NCBI GenBank assembly: GCA_018333075.1
Contig: BORH01000008.1
Coordinates: 62,001 to 126,000, forward strand
DNA: 64,000 nucleotides
Reading direction: 5' to 3'
DNA from: Heyndrickxia sporothermodurans
GTDB taxonomy: Bacteria; Bacillota; Bacilli; Bacillales; Bacillaceae_C
In this document: positions 27,366-39,820 of the stretch, piece by piece
Layout: each line of letters begins with the position of its first letter
How positions within the stretch are numbered: the first letter of the stretch is position 1
Notes under the pieces: generated by a model
Told to the model about the DNA's origin: nothing
The model's database searches: none
What the model saw: only the letters and a program-made list of their open reading frames with translations
Translations under genes and position numbers: made by a program

Positions 27366-28550
27366 ATGGTAAGAACAGTCATAGTTAGTGGTGCGAGAAC
27401 ACCATTTGGTAAGCTTGGGGGTAGCTTGAGTTCGCTATCTGCATCTGAGCTAGGTGGAAAAGCAATTATAGAAGCCTTAAACCGAGCTAAAATGGAACCG
27501 GACCAAATTGGAGAAGTGATTTTGGGATCGGTGCTACAAGGTGGTCAAGGACAGATTCCATCAAGACAGGCCGCAAGGTATGCAAATATTCCATGGGAGG
27601 TAAAGACAGAAACCATTAACAAAGTATGTGCATCAGGAATGAGGAGCGTGACTTTAGCGGATCAAATTATTCGTGCTGGTGATGAATCGGTCATCGTGGC
27701 TGGTGGAATGGAGTCAATGTCAAATGCACCATATATTTTACCAAATGCACGCTTTGGTTTAAGAATGGGTGATGCTTCATTAAAAGATTTAATGATCTAT
27801 GATGGACTAACTTGCTCGTTTTCCGGTGTTCATATGGGGTCGTATGGAAATCAGACAGCTGAAAAACTAAATATTTCTCGAGAAGAGCAAGATGAATGGG
27901 CTCTTCGCAGTCACGAAAGAGCTATCAAGGCAATAAAGGAAGGAAAATTTGCGGAGGAAATAGTTCCGATAGAAGTCCAACAGCGTAAAGGTAATCCACT
28001 TATTGTAAAGGATGATGAAGCACCTAGAAGTGATACAACAATTGAAAGATTAGCAAAGCTTCCATCTGTCTTTGATAAGAACGGAACGATTACCGCAGGA
28101 AATGCTCCAGGTGTTAATGATGGTGCAGCAGCTATGGTATTAATGAGTGAAGAAAAAGCACAATCGATTGGAAAAGAGCCCTTGGCCTATATTTTAGGAC
28201 ATACAGCAATTGCTGTTGAAGCAAAGGATTTTCCACAAACTCCCGGATTAGTTATTAACGAACTTTTAAAGAAAACGAATAAATCATTAGATGACATCGA
28301 TTTATTTGAAATTAATGAGGCATTTGCCGCTGTGTCTTTAGCTAGTAGCAGTATTGCTCATTTAAATCCTGAAAAGGTTAATGTTAACGGTGGTGCAATT
28401 GCCCTTGGTCATCCTATCGGTGCAAGTGGAGCACGAATTATCTTAACGCTTATTTATGAACTTAAACGACTTGGTGGAGGAATAGGTATTGCAGCCATCT
28501 GCTCAGGTGGTGGACAGGGAGACGCCATTATGATCGAGGTAACGAACTAA
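27366..28550 (+). CDS. mmgA: Acetyl-CoA C-acetyltransferase (MmgA/ThlA-like thiolase)
   Basis: Thiolase of 394 residues. Cys88 in [10 protein letters not shown] is the acylated cysteine; [16 protein letters not shown] and CSGGGQGDA carry the catalytic His and second Cys. It condenses or cleaves acetoacetyl-CoA, and longer beta-ketoacyl-CoA may also fit. The ATG at 27366 has AAGGAG eight bases upstream, while the ATG at 27360 is too close to it. First gene of a run of six: thiolase, 3-hydroxyacyl-CoA dehydrogenase, two acyl-CoA dehydrogenases, TetR, IcmF. B. subtilis mmgA-mmgB-mmgC is similar in its first genes but lies elsewhere under sigma-E. Confidence 0.93.
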   Translation: MVRTVIVSGARTPFGKLGGSLSSLSASELGGKAIIEALNRAKMEPDQIGEVILGSVLQGGQGQIPSRQAARYANIPWEVKTETINKVCASGMRSVTLADQIIRAGDESVIVAGGMESMSNAPYILPNARFGLRMGDASLKDLMIYDGLTCSFSGVHMGSYGNQTAEKLNISREEQDEWALRSHERAIKAIKEGKFAEEIVPIEVQQRKGNPLIVKDDEAPRSDTTIERLAKLPSVFDKNGTITAGNAPGVNDGAAAMVLMSEEKAQSIGKEPLAYILGHTAIAVEAKDFPQTPGLVINELLKKTNKSLDDIDLFEINEAFAAVSLASSSIAHLNPEKVNVNGGAIALGHPIGASGARIILTLIYELKRLGGGIGIAAICSGGGQGDAIMIEVTN

Positions 28551-28593
28551 TTATAGTATAGTAGGAAACCAATATTAAATAGGGGGTATTGCT

Positions 28594-29445
28594 ATGAAAA
28601 TATCAACAGTTATGGTCATTGGAGCAGGTCAAATGGGGTCAGGAATTGCGCAAGTTTGTGCGCAATCAGGATATAAGGTCTATCTCAATGATTTAAATGA
28701 AGAATTTGTCCAAAAAGGATTGAGTGTTATTTCTAAAAACCTTTCTAGACAGGTGGAAAAAGGAAGAATGTCTGAGGAAGAAAAAAGGAATATACTTTCA
28801 AATTTTATTCCATCTACAAATCTTAAAGATGCAGAAAAAGTCGATATCGTTATAGAAGCAGCAATTGAAAATATGGAAGTTAAGAGCAAAATTTTTAACC
28901 AACTCGACCAGTATGTTCCGGAGCATGCAATTTTAGCATCCAACACCTCTTCTTTACCAATAACCGAAATTGCAGCAGCTACTAAATGTCCGGAAAAAGT
29001 CATTGGCATGCATTTTATGAATCCAGTTCCAGTTATGAAGCTAGTAGAAATTATTCGTGGACTTGCAACATCTGATGAGGTGTATGAAGCGGTAGAGGAT
29101 ATGACGAAGTCCTTAAATAAAATTCCTGTTGAGGTAAATGATTTTCCGGGATTTGTATCGAACCGGATTCTTATGCCGATGATCAACGAAGCGATTTTTA
29201 CTTTATATGAAGGTGTAGCTACTAAGGAAGCTATTGATGAAGTGATGAAGTTAGGAATGAATCATCCAATGGGGCCATTAACACTTGCTGATTTTATCGG
29301 TTTAGATACTTGTCTTTATATTATGGAAACCTTGCATGAGGGATTTGGAGACGATAAGTATAGGCCATGTCCATTACTGAGGAAGTATGTGAAGGCAGGA
29401 TGGCTTGGTAAAAAATCTGGTAGAGGATTTTATGTCTATAATTGA
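28594..29445 (+). CDS. mmgB: 3-hydroxybutyryl-CoA dehydrogenase (MmgB/Hbd-like)
   Basis: NAD(P)-dependent enzyme of 283 residues that oxidises 3-hydroxybutyryl-CoA to acetoacetyl-CoA, the step before thiolysis. The Rossmann motif is [20 protein letters not shown] at 8-27; SSLPITEIA, the [14 protein letters not shown] block and the final GRGFYVYN are typical. AGGGGG precedes the ATG. It is 43 bp behind the thiolase gene, so it is co-transcribed. Confidence 0.94.
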   Translation: MKISTVMVIGAGQMGSGIAQVCAQSGYKVYLNDLNEEFVQKGLSVISKNLSRQVEKGRMSEEEKRNILSNFIPSTNLKDAEKVDIVIEAAIENMEVKSKIFNQLDQYVPEHAILASNTSSLPITEIAAATKCPEKVIGMHFMNPVPVMKLVEIIRGLATSDEVYEAVEDMTKSLNKIPVEVNDFPGFVSNRILMPMINEAIFTLYEGVATKEAIDEVMKLGMNHPMGPLTLADFIGLDTCLYIMETLHEGFGDDKYRPCPLLRKYVKAGWLGKKSGRGFYVYN

Positions 29446-29514
29446 AATGAATATTGCTAATTTTTAGTATTATAAACAAAAATACCCAAACGTGAGATTT
29501 AAGGGGAGACAAGA

Positions 29515-30651
29515 ATGAATCTACAATACAGCGAAGAGCAAGAAATGATGAGAAAAATGGTTCGTGATTTTGCTGAAACAGAAATTGCACCTTTTGTAGA
29601 AAGAATGGAGGAAGGAGAATTCCCCCGTGATATTATTCGCAAAATGGCTGAGCTTGGTTTAATGGGAATTACGATTCCGGAGAAGTATGGTGGTTCGGAA
29701 ATGGACTTTACCTCTTATATTATTGCCATCAATGAGCTATCAAAAGTAAGTGCGACCATCGGTGTTATTCTTTCTGTTCATACGTCAGTTGGGACAAATC
29801 CAATCCTTTATTTTGGAACGGAAGAGCAAAAGAAAAAGTTTATTCCAAAACTTGCATCAGGAGAATATTTAGGGGCATTTTGCTTAACTGAGCCTAGTGC
29901 GGGATCGGATGCAGGAAATTTAAAGTCTAAAGCTATTAAAAAAGGTGATCACTATATTATCAATGGCTCGAAGGTATTTATTACGAATGGCGGCGAGGCA
30001 GATACATATATTGTATTTGCTTTAACCAACCAAGGGCTAGGAAAAGATGGAATTTCCACTTTTATTGTTGAAAAAAATACTCCTGGATTAATCATTGGAA
30101 AAGATGAAAAGAAAATGGGGCTTCATGGGTCTCGTACGGTTCAACTTACATTCGAAGACATGGCCGTTCCAGTTAAGAACCTATTAGGGAATGAAGGAGA
30201 AGGCTTTAAAATCGCAATGGCCAATCTAGATGTTGGAAGAATAGGAATAGCTGCACAGGCACTAGGCATAGCGGAGGCAGCGTTAGAAAAATCAATTGCC
30301 TATGCAAAGGAAAGAGTCCAGTTCGGAAAGCCAATTGCTACTCAACAAGGTGTAGGCTTTAAACTTGCTGATATGGCTACAAATGTGGAAGCAGCAAAAT
30401 TATTAGTCTATTGTTCTGCTAATTTAAGGACACAGGGATTACCTTGTAAAACCGAAGCATCCATGGCAAAGCTATTTGCATCGAAAACGGCTGTTGATGT
30501 AACTACGGAGGCTATACAAATCTTTGGCGGTTATGGATATACAAAAGAATATCCAGTAGAAAGATATTTTCGCGATGCTAAAATAACAGAAATTTATGAA
30601 GGAACTAGTGAAATTCAGAGGCTTGTGATTAGTAAAGGATCTCTACGATAG
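29515..30651 (+). CDS. Acyl-CoA dehydrogenase (MmgC-like)
   Basis: FAD-dependent short-chain-type acyl-CoA dehydrogenase of 378 residues. It has the FAD-binding CLTEPSAGSDA and FITNGGEAD, and the catalytic base in EIYEGTSEIQRL near residue 364. It introduces the alpha-beta double bond of acyl-CoA and gives electrons to ETF. About half identical by eye to its neighbour at 30739, pointing to an old duplication with different chain preference. AAGGGGAG before the ATG. No ETF genes are in the window. Confidence 0.93.
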   Translation: MNLQYSEEQEMMRKMVRDFAETEIAPFVERMEEGEFPRDIIRKMAELGLMGITIPEKYGGSEMDFTSYIIAINELSKVSATIGVILSVHTSVGTNPILYFGTEEQKKKFIPKLASGEYLGAFCLTEPSAGSDAGNLKSKAIKKGDHYIINGSKVFITNGGEADTYIVFALTNQGLGKDGISTFIVEKNTPGLIIGKDEKKMGLHGSRTVQLTFEDMAVPVKNLLGNEGEGFKIAMANLDVGRIGIAAQALGIAEAALEKSIAYAKERVQFGKPIATQQGVGFKLADMATNVEAAKLLVYCSANLRTQGLPCKTEASMAKLFASKTAVDVTTEAIQIFGGYGYTKEYPVERYFRDAKITEIYEGTSEIQRLVISKGSLR

Positions 30652-30738
30652 GTATTTATTTGAGAGATTATAAACAATAAAAATGGCAAAATCATTTTAT
30701 TTAATAATTTTATATGACAAGTAATGGAGGAACTTTAG

Positions 30739-31878
30739 ATGAATTTTCGATTATCAGAAGAGCATGAAATGATTCGGAAAATGGTTCGGGACTTTGCGGA
30801 AAATGAAGTAGCGCCAACGGCAGCTGAGCGTGATGAAGAAGAGCGTTTTGATCGTGAAATATTTGATAAGATGGCTGAATTAGGTTTAACAGGCATACCT
30901 TGGCCAGAAGAATATGGTGGGATTGGAAGTGACTATTTAGCCTACTGTATTGCAGTTGAAGAGCTATCAAGAGTATGTGCTTCAACAGGAGTTACTCTTT
31001 CTGCACATACATCATTAGCAGGGTGGCCGATTTATAAGTTTGGATCTGAAGAACAAAAACAAAAGTATTTACGTCCAATGGCACAAGGAGAAAAAATTGG
31101 CGGATACGGACTAACTGAATCGGGATCAGGTTCTGACGCAGGTGGAATGCGAACTACGGCACGCCTAGAGGGAGATCATTATATATTAAATGGTTCGAAA
31201 ATTTTTATTACAAATGGTGGGATTGCAGACATCTATGTGGTATTTGCTTTGACAGACCCTTCAAGTAAACATAAAGGAACAAGCGCTTTTATTATTGAAA
31301 AAGATTTTCCTGGTTTTTCTGTCGGCAAAAAAGAAAAGAAATTAGGGATTCGTTCTTCACCAACTACTGAGATTATATTTGAGGAATGTAAGGTTCCAAA
31401 AGAAAACTTACTAGGTCAAGAAGGTGAAGGCTTTAAAATAGCTATGATGACTCTTGATGGAGGACGTAACGGAATAGCAGCACAAGCTGTGGGAATCGCT
31501 CAAGGTGCATTAGATGCGTCAATCGCTTATGCAAAAGAACGTCACCAATTCGGCAAACCAATTGTTGCTAATCAAGGAATTTCCTTTAAAATTGCTGATA
31601 TGGCAACAAGCATTGAAGCCTCTCGTTTGTTAACCTATCAAGCTGCATGGCTTGAATCGAATGGACTTCCATATGGAAAAGAATCGGCGATGTCTAAGCT
31701 TTTAGCTGGTGATACAGCAATGAAGGTGACCACAGAGGCTGTACAAATTTTCGGAGGCTATGGATATACAAAAGATTATCCAGTGGAAAGATTTATGCGT
31801 GATGCTAAAATTACACAAATTTATGAAGGAACTCAAGAGATTCAAAGATTAGTTATCTCTAGAATGCTGACAAGATAA
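30739..31878 (+). CDS. acdA: Acyl-CoA dehydrogenase (AcdA-like)
   Basis: Second acyl-CoA dehydrogenase, 379 residues. It has [13 protein letters not shown] and FITNGGIAD for FAD binding and the catalytic glutamate in [12 protein letters not shown]. It corresponds in place to B. subtilis acdA, which follows fadF and precedes rpoE. ATGGAGG upstream of the ATG at 30739. The 87-bp gap before it holds no terminator, so it belongs to the same operon. Substrate chain length cannot be judged from sequence. Confidence 0.93.
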   Translation: MNFRLSEEHEMIRKMVRDFAENEVAPTAAERDEEERFDREIFDKMAELGLTGIPWPEEYGGIGSDYLAYCIAVEELSRVCASTGVTLSAHTSLAGWPIYKFGSEEQKQKYLRPMAQGEKIGGYGLTESGSGSDAGGMRTTARLEGDHYILNGSKIFITNGGIADIYVVFALTDPSSKHKGTSAFIIEKDFPGFSVGKKEKKLGIRSSPTTEIIFEECKVPKENLLGQEGEGFKIAMMTLDGGRNGIAAQAVGIAQGALDASIAYAKERHQFGKPIVANQGISFKIADMATSIEASRLLTYQAAWLESNGLPYGKESAMSKLLAGDTAMKVTTEAVQIFGGYGYTKDYPVERFMRDAKITQIYEGTQEIQRLVISRMLTR

Positions 31879-31962
31879 TTCATTATGGTTAAAGGTAAGT
31901 GAAAAATCCCTTATCTATTCATGATATAGCTAAGAATCAGACAGTGAACCGAGGGGACTTTA

Positions 31963-32628
31963 ATGTCTGGTTTCGGGGAGAAAGCAGTTGATGTTATGAG
32001 TAAAAAAAGAGCAGTACATGCATCCGTAAAGGATGAACGTCTTGTTAATATGCGAAGGACACAAATGATTCGAGGAGCCGTTTCATTATTTAAGGAAAAA
32101 GGGTTTCATCGTACGACTACAAGGGAAATTGCACAAGCTGCAGGATTTAGTATAGGTACATTATATGAATATATAAGAACAAAAGAAGATATTTTATACC
32201 TTGTTTGTGACAGTATATATGATCAAGTAAGAGATCGTTTACAGGGGATGGATGTAGAAAAGGGGACACTAAACAGCTTAAAACTTGGAATTGCATACTA
32301 TTTTAAAATAATGAATGATATGCAGGATGAGGTTTTAGTCATGTATCAGGAGGCAAAATCATTATCTAAAGATGCCCTTCCATATGTACTTAAGAAAGAA
32401 ATGGAAATGGTAGGTATGTTTGAAACATTAATTCGCAGGTGTATTGAGAATGGAGAATTAATAATGGATGATTCACATATCGATCTATTAGCTCACAATA
32501 TCTTTGTTCAAGGACAAATGTGGGGATTTAGAAGATGGGTGCTTCAAAAGAACTACACGATTGATGAATATATCGAATTACAAACAAATTTACTTTTTAA
32601 AGGAATTAGAGGTTTTGATATTCAGTAA
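31963..32628 (+). CDS. TetR/AcrR family regulator, probably of this acyl-CoA operon
   Basis: 221 residues. The N-terminal helix-turn-helix (about 30-75) reads GFHRTTTREIAQAAGFSIGTLYEYIRTKEDIL in two conserved halves. The C-terminal ligand domain is all-helical. It is not close to B. subtilis FadR in sequence as I recall it. Lying inside the operon between acyl-CoA dehydrogenase and IcmF, it is the best local candidate to bind the two TGA(n8)TCA palindromes at 24815 and 27285, probably released by an acyl-CoA. GAGGGGA lies before the ATG at 31963; a shorter start 11 codons on is possible. Confidence 0.85.
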   Translation: MSGFGEKAVDVMSKKRAVHASVKDERLVNMRRTQMIRGAVSLFKEKGFHRTTTREIAQAAGFSIGTLYEYIRTKEDILYLVCDSIYDQVRDRLQGMDVEKGTLNSLKLGIAYYFKIMNDMQDEVLVMYQEAKSLSKDALPYVLKKEMEMVGMFETLIRRCIENGELIMDDSHIDLLAHNIFVQGQMWGFRRWVLQKNYTIDEYIELQTNLLFKGIRGFDIQ

Positions 32629-32736
32629 GGTCTTTTTTATATTGTAGTTGATTATACTTCACGGAAGGATGGAGTTAAGGAGCTTTCACCCACAGCAAAG
32701 CAAAGAAGGCCTTCAGTAAAGAACAGGGGGAGAAAA

Positions 32737-35700
32737 ATGAGCACGGTTGAAGTGTATAAACCCAAAAATTTTGTTCGCTTTGTAACGGCATCTAGTTTGT
32801 TTGATGGTCATGACGCATCCATTAATATTATGCGGAGAATTCTTCAGTCTACTGGCGCAGAGGTCATTCATCTTGGACATAATCGTTCAGTTGAAGAAGT
32901 AGTGAATGCGGCAATTCAAGAGGATGTTCAAGGAATAGCTATTTCTTCTTATCAAGGTGGCCATGTCGAGTATTTTAAATACATGTACGATCTCCTTCAA
33001 GAGAGGGGTGCCTCGCATATTCGCATATATGGTGGTGGCGGAGGAGTTATCATACCTCGAGAAATAAAAGAACTACATGATTATGGGATCTCTTGGATTT
33101 TTTCACCGGATGATGGTCGGAAATACGGACTTCAGGGAATGATTAATATTATGGTGAAGGAATGTGATTTTCCAACAGTCACCGACCATCTTAACGATGA
33201 AATCAATCGCTTAAAAGAAGGAAATGTCCGCTCTGTTGCAAGATTTATTACTCTTGCAGAAAATCAAGTAGGTGTTAAGGAGGAAATCGCTACTAGTGTT
33301 GAAACAGCTTTTGATGAAATACGGACATTAGCTCAAAAGGTTCCTGTAGTTGGAATCACGGGAACAGGTGGAGCTGGAAAAAGCTCATTAACAGACGAGT
33401 TGATCCGTCGCTTCTTAAATGAAATTCCGGAGAAAAAGGTAGCGATTTTATCTATTGATCCTACAAAGCAAAAAACAGGCGGGGCGTTACTAGGTGACCG
33501 TATTAGAATGAATGCGATATTCCATTCTCGTGTGTATATGAGAAGTTTAGCAACAAGGGGATCTAGAAGTGAATTATCACTTGCGATACGAGATGCGATT
33601 AACGTAGTAAAGGCTGCAGGTTATGATTTAGTAATCATTGAAACTAGCGGAATTGGGCAAGGGGATGCTGAGATTGCTGAAATAAGTGATATCGCTATGT
33701 ATATCATGACAAGTGAATTTGGTGCTCCTTCACAGTTAGAAAAAATTGATATGATCGATTTTGCCGATTTAATTGTGATCAACAAGTTTGAACGAAAAGG
33801 CTCTGAAGATGCGAAAAACCAAGTGCAAAAGCAGTATCAGCGGAGTCATTTACTATTTGAACAAGATCCTTCCAGCATGCCTGTTTACGGTACCATAGCA
33901 AGTCAATTTAATGACCCGGGAACAAATGCGTTATTTGCAGCACTTATTGAAAAGGTAAATGAAAAAATGTCCACTGATTGGAAAGTTCCGTTTTCGAAAA
34001 CGGCTCTTGTTGAAAAACAAAATGTCATTATTCCAAATAGCAGAAGATATTATTTGCGGGAAATCTCTGAAACAGTACGAAATTATCATAAACATGCCAA
34101 TGCCCAGGTACATCTTGCGAGAAGGATTTTTCAAATAGAAGGTGCTATTAAAGCTGTTCATGAAAAGGAAAATGATCAAACAATTATTACCTCATTAGAA
34201 GCATTAAAAAATGAGGTTTATGAAATGCTTACTTTAGAATCAAAAAATGTGATTAAAAATTGGGAGAATATAAAAGAAAAATATTCGGCAAAGCAATTTG
34301 TTACAAAAATTCGTGATAAAGAAATAGTGACGGAATTAACGACAAAAAGTTTATCAGGATTAGATATTCCAAAGGTAGTACTTCCGAAATATGAAGATTA
34401 TGGTGAAATATTAAAATGGGTATATAAAGAAAATGTACCGGGCTCTTTTCCGTATACAGCCGGAGTGTTTCCGTTTAAGCGCGAAGGTGAAGATCCTAAA
34501 CGGCAGTTTGCTGGTGAAGGCACACCGGAAAGAACGAATCGCCGCTTCCACTATTTATCTGAAAATGACTCTGCTAAACGTTTAAGTACTGCTTTTGATT
34601 CTGTTACCTTATATGGTGAGGATCCAGACTATCGCCCAGATATATATGGTAAGGTAGGAGAATCCGGTGTGAGTATTTGTACACTAGATGATATGAAAAA
34701 ACTATATGCAGGCTTTGATTTGTGTCATCCATCCACTTCTGTTTCGATGACTATTAATGGTCCAGCACCGATTATATTAGCAATGTATATGAATACAGCT
34801 ATTGATCAACAAGCGAAATTAAAAGAGAATGAACTGGGAAGAGCATTAACACCTAAAGAATTTTCCTTAGTAAAGGAAGCAACATTACAAGTGGTGAGAG
34901 GAACGGTTCAAGCGGACATTTTAAAAGAGGATCAAGGGCAAAACACCTGTATTTTCTCTACAGAGTTTGCACTGCGGTTGATGGGAGATATTCAGCAGTA
35001 TTTCATTGATCATAAAGTTCGTAATTATTATTCTGTTTCAATTTCTGGTTATCATATTGCTGAAGCAGGAGCAAATCCAATATCACAATTAGCATTTACA
35101 TTAGCAAATGGCTTCACATATGTCGAGTATTATTTAAGTAGAGGAATGGATATTAATGAATTTGCTCCTAATTTATCTTTCTTCTTTTCGAATGGTCTTG
35201 ATCCAGAATATACTGTGATCGGCCGGGTGGCTAGAAGGATTTGGGCTACAGTGATGAGAGATAAGTATGGTGCAAATGAAAGAAGTCAAAAGCTAAAATA
35301 TCATGTTCAAACCTCTGGGCGTTCTTTACATGCTCAAGAAATTGACTTTAATGATATACGTACAACTTTACAAGCATTGATGGCTTTACATGATAACTGT
35401 AATTCCTTGCATACAAATGCTTATGATGAGGCGATTACTACACCGACAGAGGAATCAGTAAGAAGAGCAATGGCCATTCAAATGATTATTACGAAGGAGC
35501 ATGGGCTAACGAAAAATGAAAATCCTTTACAAGGATCATTTATCATTGAGGAATTAACTGATTTAGTAGAGGAAGCAGTGCTTGCCGAGTTTGATCGTTT
35601 AAATGATCGCGGTGGTGTTCTTGGGGCAATGGAAACCCAATATCAACGAGGAAAAATACAGGAAGAATCAATGTATTATGAAATGAAAAAACACAATGGC

Positions 35701-36003
35701 GAATTGCCAATCATTGGTGTGAATACTTATTTAAATCCAAATCCTCCTTCAGAAGAGGAAATGAATAGTATTGAGCTGGCAAGAGCGACTAAGGAAGAAA
35801 AAGAAACCCAAATTCAAAATCTAAATCAATTTAAAGAGAGAAACCAAGAACAGATTAATGACGCATTGAAACAGTTAAAAGAAACTGCTGTAAACAATGG
35901 AAATATTTTTGCAGAATTAATGGAAACCGTAAAAGTGGCTAGTCTCGGACAAATTACGAAGGCTTTGTATGAAGTAGGAGGACAATATCGCAGAAATATG
36001 TGA
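32737..36003 (+). CDS. icmF: Fused isobutyryl-CoA mutase IcmF
   Basis: Adenosylcobalamin enzyme of 1088 residues that interconverts isobutyryl-CoA and n-butyryl-CoA (some members prefer pivalyl-CoA/isovaleryl-CoA). The B12 domain is N-terminal with the lower-ligand motif DGHDAS (23-28, axial His25); the usual last Gly of DxHxxG is Ser, as in other IcmF. A MeaI-type G-protein chaperone domain follows with Walker A GTGGAGKS (209-216), then the mutase barrel (about 560-1080) with [10 protein letters not shown] and [21 protein letters not shown] precedes the ATG. Last gene of the operon. It lets branched acyl-CoA enter straight-chain beta-oxidation. No cobalamin riboswitch was found upstream. Confidence 0.95.
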   Translation: MSTVEVYKPKNFVRFVTASSLFDGHDASINIMRRILQSTGAEVIHLGHNRSVEEVVNAAIQEDVQGIAISSYQGGHVEYFKYMYDLLQERGASHIRIYGGGGGVIIPREIKELHDYGISWIFSPDDGRKYGLQGMINIMVKECDFPTVTDHLNDEINRLKEGNVRSVARFITLAENQVGVKEEIATSVETAFDEIRTLAQKVPVVGITGTGGAGKSSLTDELIRRFLNEIPEKKVAILSIDPTKQKTGGALLGDRIRMNAIFHSRVYMRSLATRGSRSELSLAIRDAINVVKAAGYDLVIIETSGIGQGDAEIAEISDIAMYIMTSEFGAPSQLEKIDMIDFADLIVINKFERKGSEDAKNQVQKQYQRSHLLFEQDPSSMPVYGTIASQFNDPGTNALFAALIEKVNEKMSTDWKVPFSKTALVEKQNVIIPNSRRYYLREISETVRNYHKHANAQVHLARRIFQIEGAIKAVHEKENDQTIITSLEALKNEVYEMLTLESKNVIKNWENIKEKYSAKQFVTKIRDKEIVTELTTKSLSGLDIPKVVLPKYEDYGEILKWVYKENVPGSFPYTAGVFPFKREGEDPKRQFAGEGTPERTNRRFHYLSENDSAKRLSTAFDSVTLYGEDPDYRPDIYGKVGESGVSICTLDDMKKLYAGFDLCHPSTSVSMTINGPAPIILAMYMNTAIDQQAKLKENELGRALTPKEFSLVKEATLQVVRGTVQADILKEDQGQNTCIFSTEFALRLMGDIQQYFIDHKVRNYYSVSISGYHIAEAGANPISQLAFTLANGFTYVEYYLSRGMDINEFAPNLSFFFSNGLDPEYTVIGRVARRIWATVMRDKYGANERSQKLKYHVQTSGRSLHAQEIDFNDIRTTLQALMALHDNCNSLHTNAYDEAITTPTEESVRRAMAIQMIITKEHGLTKNENPLQGSFIIEELTDLVEEAVLAEFDRLNDRGGVLGAMETQYQRGKIQEESMYYEMKKHNGELPIIGVNTYLNPNPPSEEEMNSIELARATKEEKETQIQNLNQFKERNQEQINDALKQLKETAVNNGNIFAELMETVKVASLGQITKALYEVGGQYRRNM

Positions 36004-36030
36004 TTTTATACTAATTCTGTAAAAAACGGA

Positions 36031-36067
36031 GAGCTCCTTAGCAAGAAAAAAGCTAAGGAGCTTTTTA
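36031..36067 (+). terminator. Terminator after icmF
   Basis: AGCTCCTTAGC / GCTAAGGAGCT with a 9-nt loop and TTTTTA. Confidence 0.92.
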
Positions 36068-36271
36068 AAGGTAAATGAACCGTAAAGAAAAGCAAAAATA
36101 GAAAATAAATGATGAAGCTATTGTATGATTAAATAAAATAAAGGTAAAATCTAGATAGAAGGAAAATGGATTAGACTTTTTCAAATTCTAATGAGTAGGC
36201 TTTTTCACAAAGTAAAACAAAAAAGTCCGTTCAAATAGCCAGGGAAAAGTACCCAAATGGGGTGTGAAATC

Positions 36272-36433
36272 ATGAAATATAAAACGTTAGTAAAATACAT
36301 TGGTTTCATTTCTTTTGCTTTTTTTGGATACTTTCTGTATACGAAACAACTAGGTGCTATTCCATTGCTAATTTTATCCCTTATGTTTTTTTATTTAGGT
36401 TTTCGCATGATTAAGCATTCAAATAAGGAATAA
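36272..36433 (+). CDS. Small two-helix membrane protein, 53 aa, unknown
   Basis: ATG at 36272 with GGGGTG eight bases upstream. The product starts MKYKTLVKYIGFISFAFFGY, with helix one about 8-23 and helix two about 28-44, and ends RMIKHSNKE. A complete reading frame with sensible membrane topology and a ribosome site, but no recognisable family. It stands alone between icmF and rpoE. Confidence 0.65.
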   Translation: MKYKTLVKYIGFISFAFFGYFLYTKQLGAIPLLILSLMFFYLGFRMIKHSNKE

Positions 36434-36833
36434 AAAAGTATGTATTTTATGATTCACTTTTTGTGCTATATCTTTTATTAGTAAATTGTAAAAAGCTGAT
36501 TTAAATACATTTTTTTAAGAAATAATGCCTAGTATGTATAATTGAAAAAGTTTCATCCATTTATGTAAATGACACATGTGTAATTTTTCCTCATTTAGAA
36601 GGAATATATATCTTTACATAATATTAGAAGAGTCAATAATGGGGCTATAAAATGATAATTTTATTTAAAATGAAATGAAATACAAAAAAACAATGTAAAG
36701 GGCATTTTAATGCTAGCATAAATGTTTTGAATTTGTTTATAATGGTAAATATGTATTTTGCCATTATATTTACATTCTGCCCTTTTTTGCTCCAAAAAAT
36801 AGGAGTTTGAAATAGCGAAAGGAAGTGCGAAAT
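36434..36833. other. Intergenic region upstream of rpoE
   Basis: About 400 bp, very A/T-rich. TATAAT at 36738-36743 is the likely -10 for rpoE; no good -35. No terminator-type hairpin with a U tract and no ORF with a ribosome site were seen. Confidence 0.4.
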
Positions 36834-37406
36834 TTGAGTTTACAGCAATTATCAAAAGAAGATTTACGTGAAATGTCTCTTATTGAGCTAGCCCATCAAT
36901 ATTTAGAGGAAAACAAACAAGCTATTTCTTTTAATGGTTTAGTTGAGGAAATGGCTAAGCTTCTTGATTTATCTAAAGATGAAATTCGTTCACGTATGGT
37001 TCAGTTTTACACTGACTTAAATATTGATGGACGATTCATCAGTCTAGGTGAAAATAGATGGGGACTACGTACCTGGTATCCTTATGATCAAATCGATGAA
37101 GAGGTCTCTGCTCCAGTTAAATCGAAAAAGAAAAAAGCGAAGAAAACTGTTGAAGAGGAAGATGAAGATCTACTTGACGATGAAGATCTTGATTACGACG
37201 ATTTAGATGACTTTGAAGATGAAGACCTGATTGATGATGATGATGATGATGACGATGAAGATTTCGATGATCTTGAGGATGAAGATCTTGAGGATGACGA
37301 TGATGAAGTATTTGAAGATGAAGAATTAATCGGTGAAGACGATTATGATTTAGATGATGAAGACGAAGATGAATTAGATGGTGAAGAGGAAGAAGAGGAT
37401 AAATAA
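36834..37406 (+). CDS. rpoE: RNA polymerase delta subunit
   Basis: Gram-positive RNA polymerase accessory subunit that speeds recycling and promoter selectivity. The folded N-terminal HARE-HTH domain (about 1-90) contains IELAHQYLEE, VQFYTDLNIDGRFI and ENRWGLRTWYPYDQ. After a short lysine-rich stretch (KSKKKKAKK) the last 80 or so residues are almost all Asp and Glu, the disordered RNA-mimic tail. At 190 residues it is somewhat longer than B. subtilis (173). The start is the TTG at 36834 with AAGGAAG eight bases upstream; the GTG at 36825 overlaps that site. The pyrG promoter starts just after its stop. Confidence 0.96.
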   Translation: MSLQQLSKEDLREMSLIELAHQYLEENKQAISFNGLVEEMAKLLDLSKDEIRSRMVQFYTDLNIDGRFISLGENRWGLRTWYPYDQIDEEVSAPVKSKKKKAKKTVEEEDEDLLDDEDLDYDDLDDFEDEDLIDDDDDDDDEDFDDLEDEDLEDDDDEVFEDEELIGEDDYDLDDEDEDELDGEEEEEDK

Positions 37407-37411
37407 TCCGC

Positions 37412-37440
37412 TTGACTTCTTTTCATTAGGCAGGTAGTAT
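37412..37440 (+). promoter_or_regulatory. pyrG promoter with GGGCTCC start region
   Basis: TTGACT (37412-37417), 17-bp spacer, TAGTAT (37435-37440). Seven bases on, the transcript would begin GGGCTCC at 37448, the start sequence that allows G-stuttering at low CTP in B. subtilis pyrG. Confidence 0.8.
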
Positions 37441-37484
37441 TTTATTTGGGCTCCTTTAAAAAGGAACGAACAAAGTAAATGAAT

Positions 37485-37524
37485 GCTCCCCTTAGAAAAT
37501 AAGGGGGGCTTTTTTATTTTTTCT
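37485..37524 (+). terminator. pyrG: pyrG leader attenuator
   Basis: GCTCCCCTT (37485-37493) pairs with AAGGGGGGC (37501-37509), then a T-rich tail. The C/T-rich 5' arm can instead pair with a poly-G 5' end of the transcript, as in the CTP-sensitive control of B. subtilis pyrG. Confidence 0.85.
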
Positions 37525-37570
37525 AGGCTTTTGAAGTAACCTCTCTTAATCAAATTAATTATCAGATTAA

Positions 37571-39217
<1,647 letters not shown>

Positions 39218-39226
39218 AATGAAAAG

Positions 39227-39278
39227 TGGGTCTGTCCTATAAGTATCTGATACTTTACGTTTAGGATAGACCCATTTA
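39227..39278. terminator. Hairpin between pyrG and ywjG
   Basis: TGGGTCTGTCCTA / TAGGATAGACCCA with a 22-nt loop; the following T run is short (TTT). Lies between converging genes. Confidence 0.65.
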
Positions 39279-39292
39279 TGTATTCTAAACCA

Positions 39293-39811
39293 TCATTGAT
39301 ATTCATCCATTATTTCATCAAAAGTAAGCTTAATACAATGATATATGTACAATGCAGTCATAGAAGTAGGGAAGCAAATTCGTTCCCCAGTGTCAGATGG
39401 GAGCATAGGTTTTATTAAGGAAGTATTAATATGCACATCTGCAAGCTTAGTTAGATCTGTTGCATCTGTTTTTACACTACCCGATATAGCAATAAAGGGA
39501 ATATTTCTTTCAATCAGTTTTTCAGCTAATTGTACAGTTTCATTATTGTTTGAAAACCGAGAAACAATGATTGCACGATCCGCATCTGTTAACTCTTGAA
39601 TATTCGTTAATGGAGCAGCATTCATCATTGGCTCTGCACCTTCTATAGCCTCTTTAGAAACAACATCCATTTCTTCAAATCCTTTAATGTAAATCTTCCC
39701 TTGGCCTATTGCTGCCTGTGCTAGTAATCTTGCGCCGTCTTCTATAGAATATTGCTCCTTTTCATAAATTCTGCTAAATAATCCATTAATTTGAGTTAAA
39801 AACATTTTCAT
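39293..39811 (-). CDS. ywjG: DUF2529 family protein YwjG (SIS-like)
   Basis: 172 residues on the opposite strand between pyrG and spo0F, the same place and strand as B. subtilis ywjG. FIAISGSVK and DVHINTSLIKPMLPSDTGERI suggest a sugar-isomerase-like (SIS) fold; no activity is known. ATG at 39811 with AAGGAAGTG about ten bases upstream. That ribosome site is inside one of two mutually exclusive hairpins at 39821-39864, so its translation may be RNA-controlled. Confidence 0.88.
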   Translation of the reverse strand: MKMFLTQINGLFSRIYEKEQYSIEDGARLLAQAAIGQGKIYIKGFEEMDVVSKEAIEGAEPMMNAAPLTNIQELTDADRAIIVSRFSNNNETVQLAEKLIERNIPFIAISGSVKTDATDLTKLADVHINTSLIKPMLPSDTGERICFPTSMTALYIYHCIKLTFDEIMDEYQ

Positions 39812-39820
39812 TTGTGAAAC

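Noticed and set aside
32629-32736. Possible cobalamin riboswitch before the B12-dependent icmF
   Set aside because: The gap is only about 108 bp and lacks the B12 box and the conserved core; icmF is read from the operon promoter.
37145-37400. Repetitive GAT/GAA tract as a DNA repeat
   Set aside because: It is the coding sequence of the acidic Asp/Glu tail of the RNA polymerase delta subunit.
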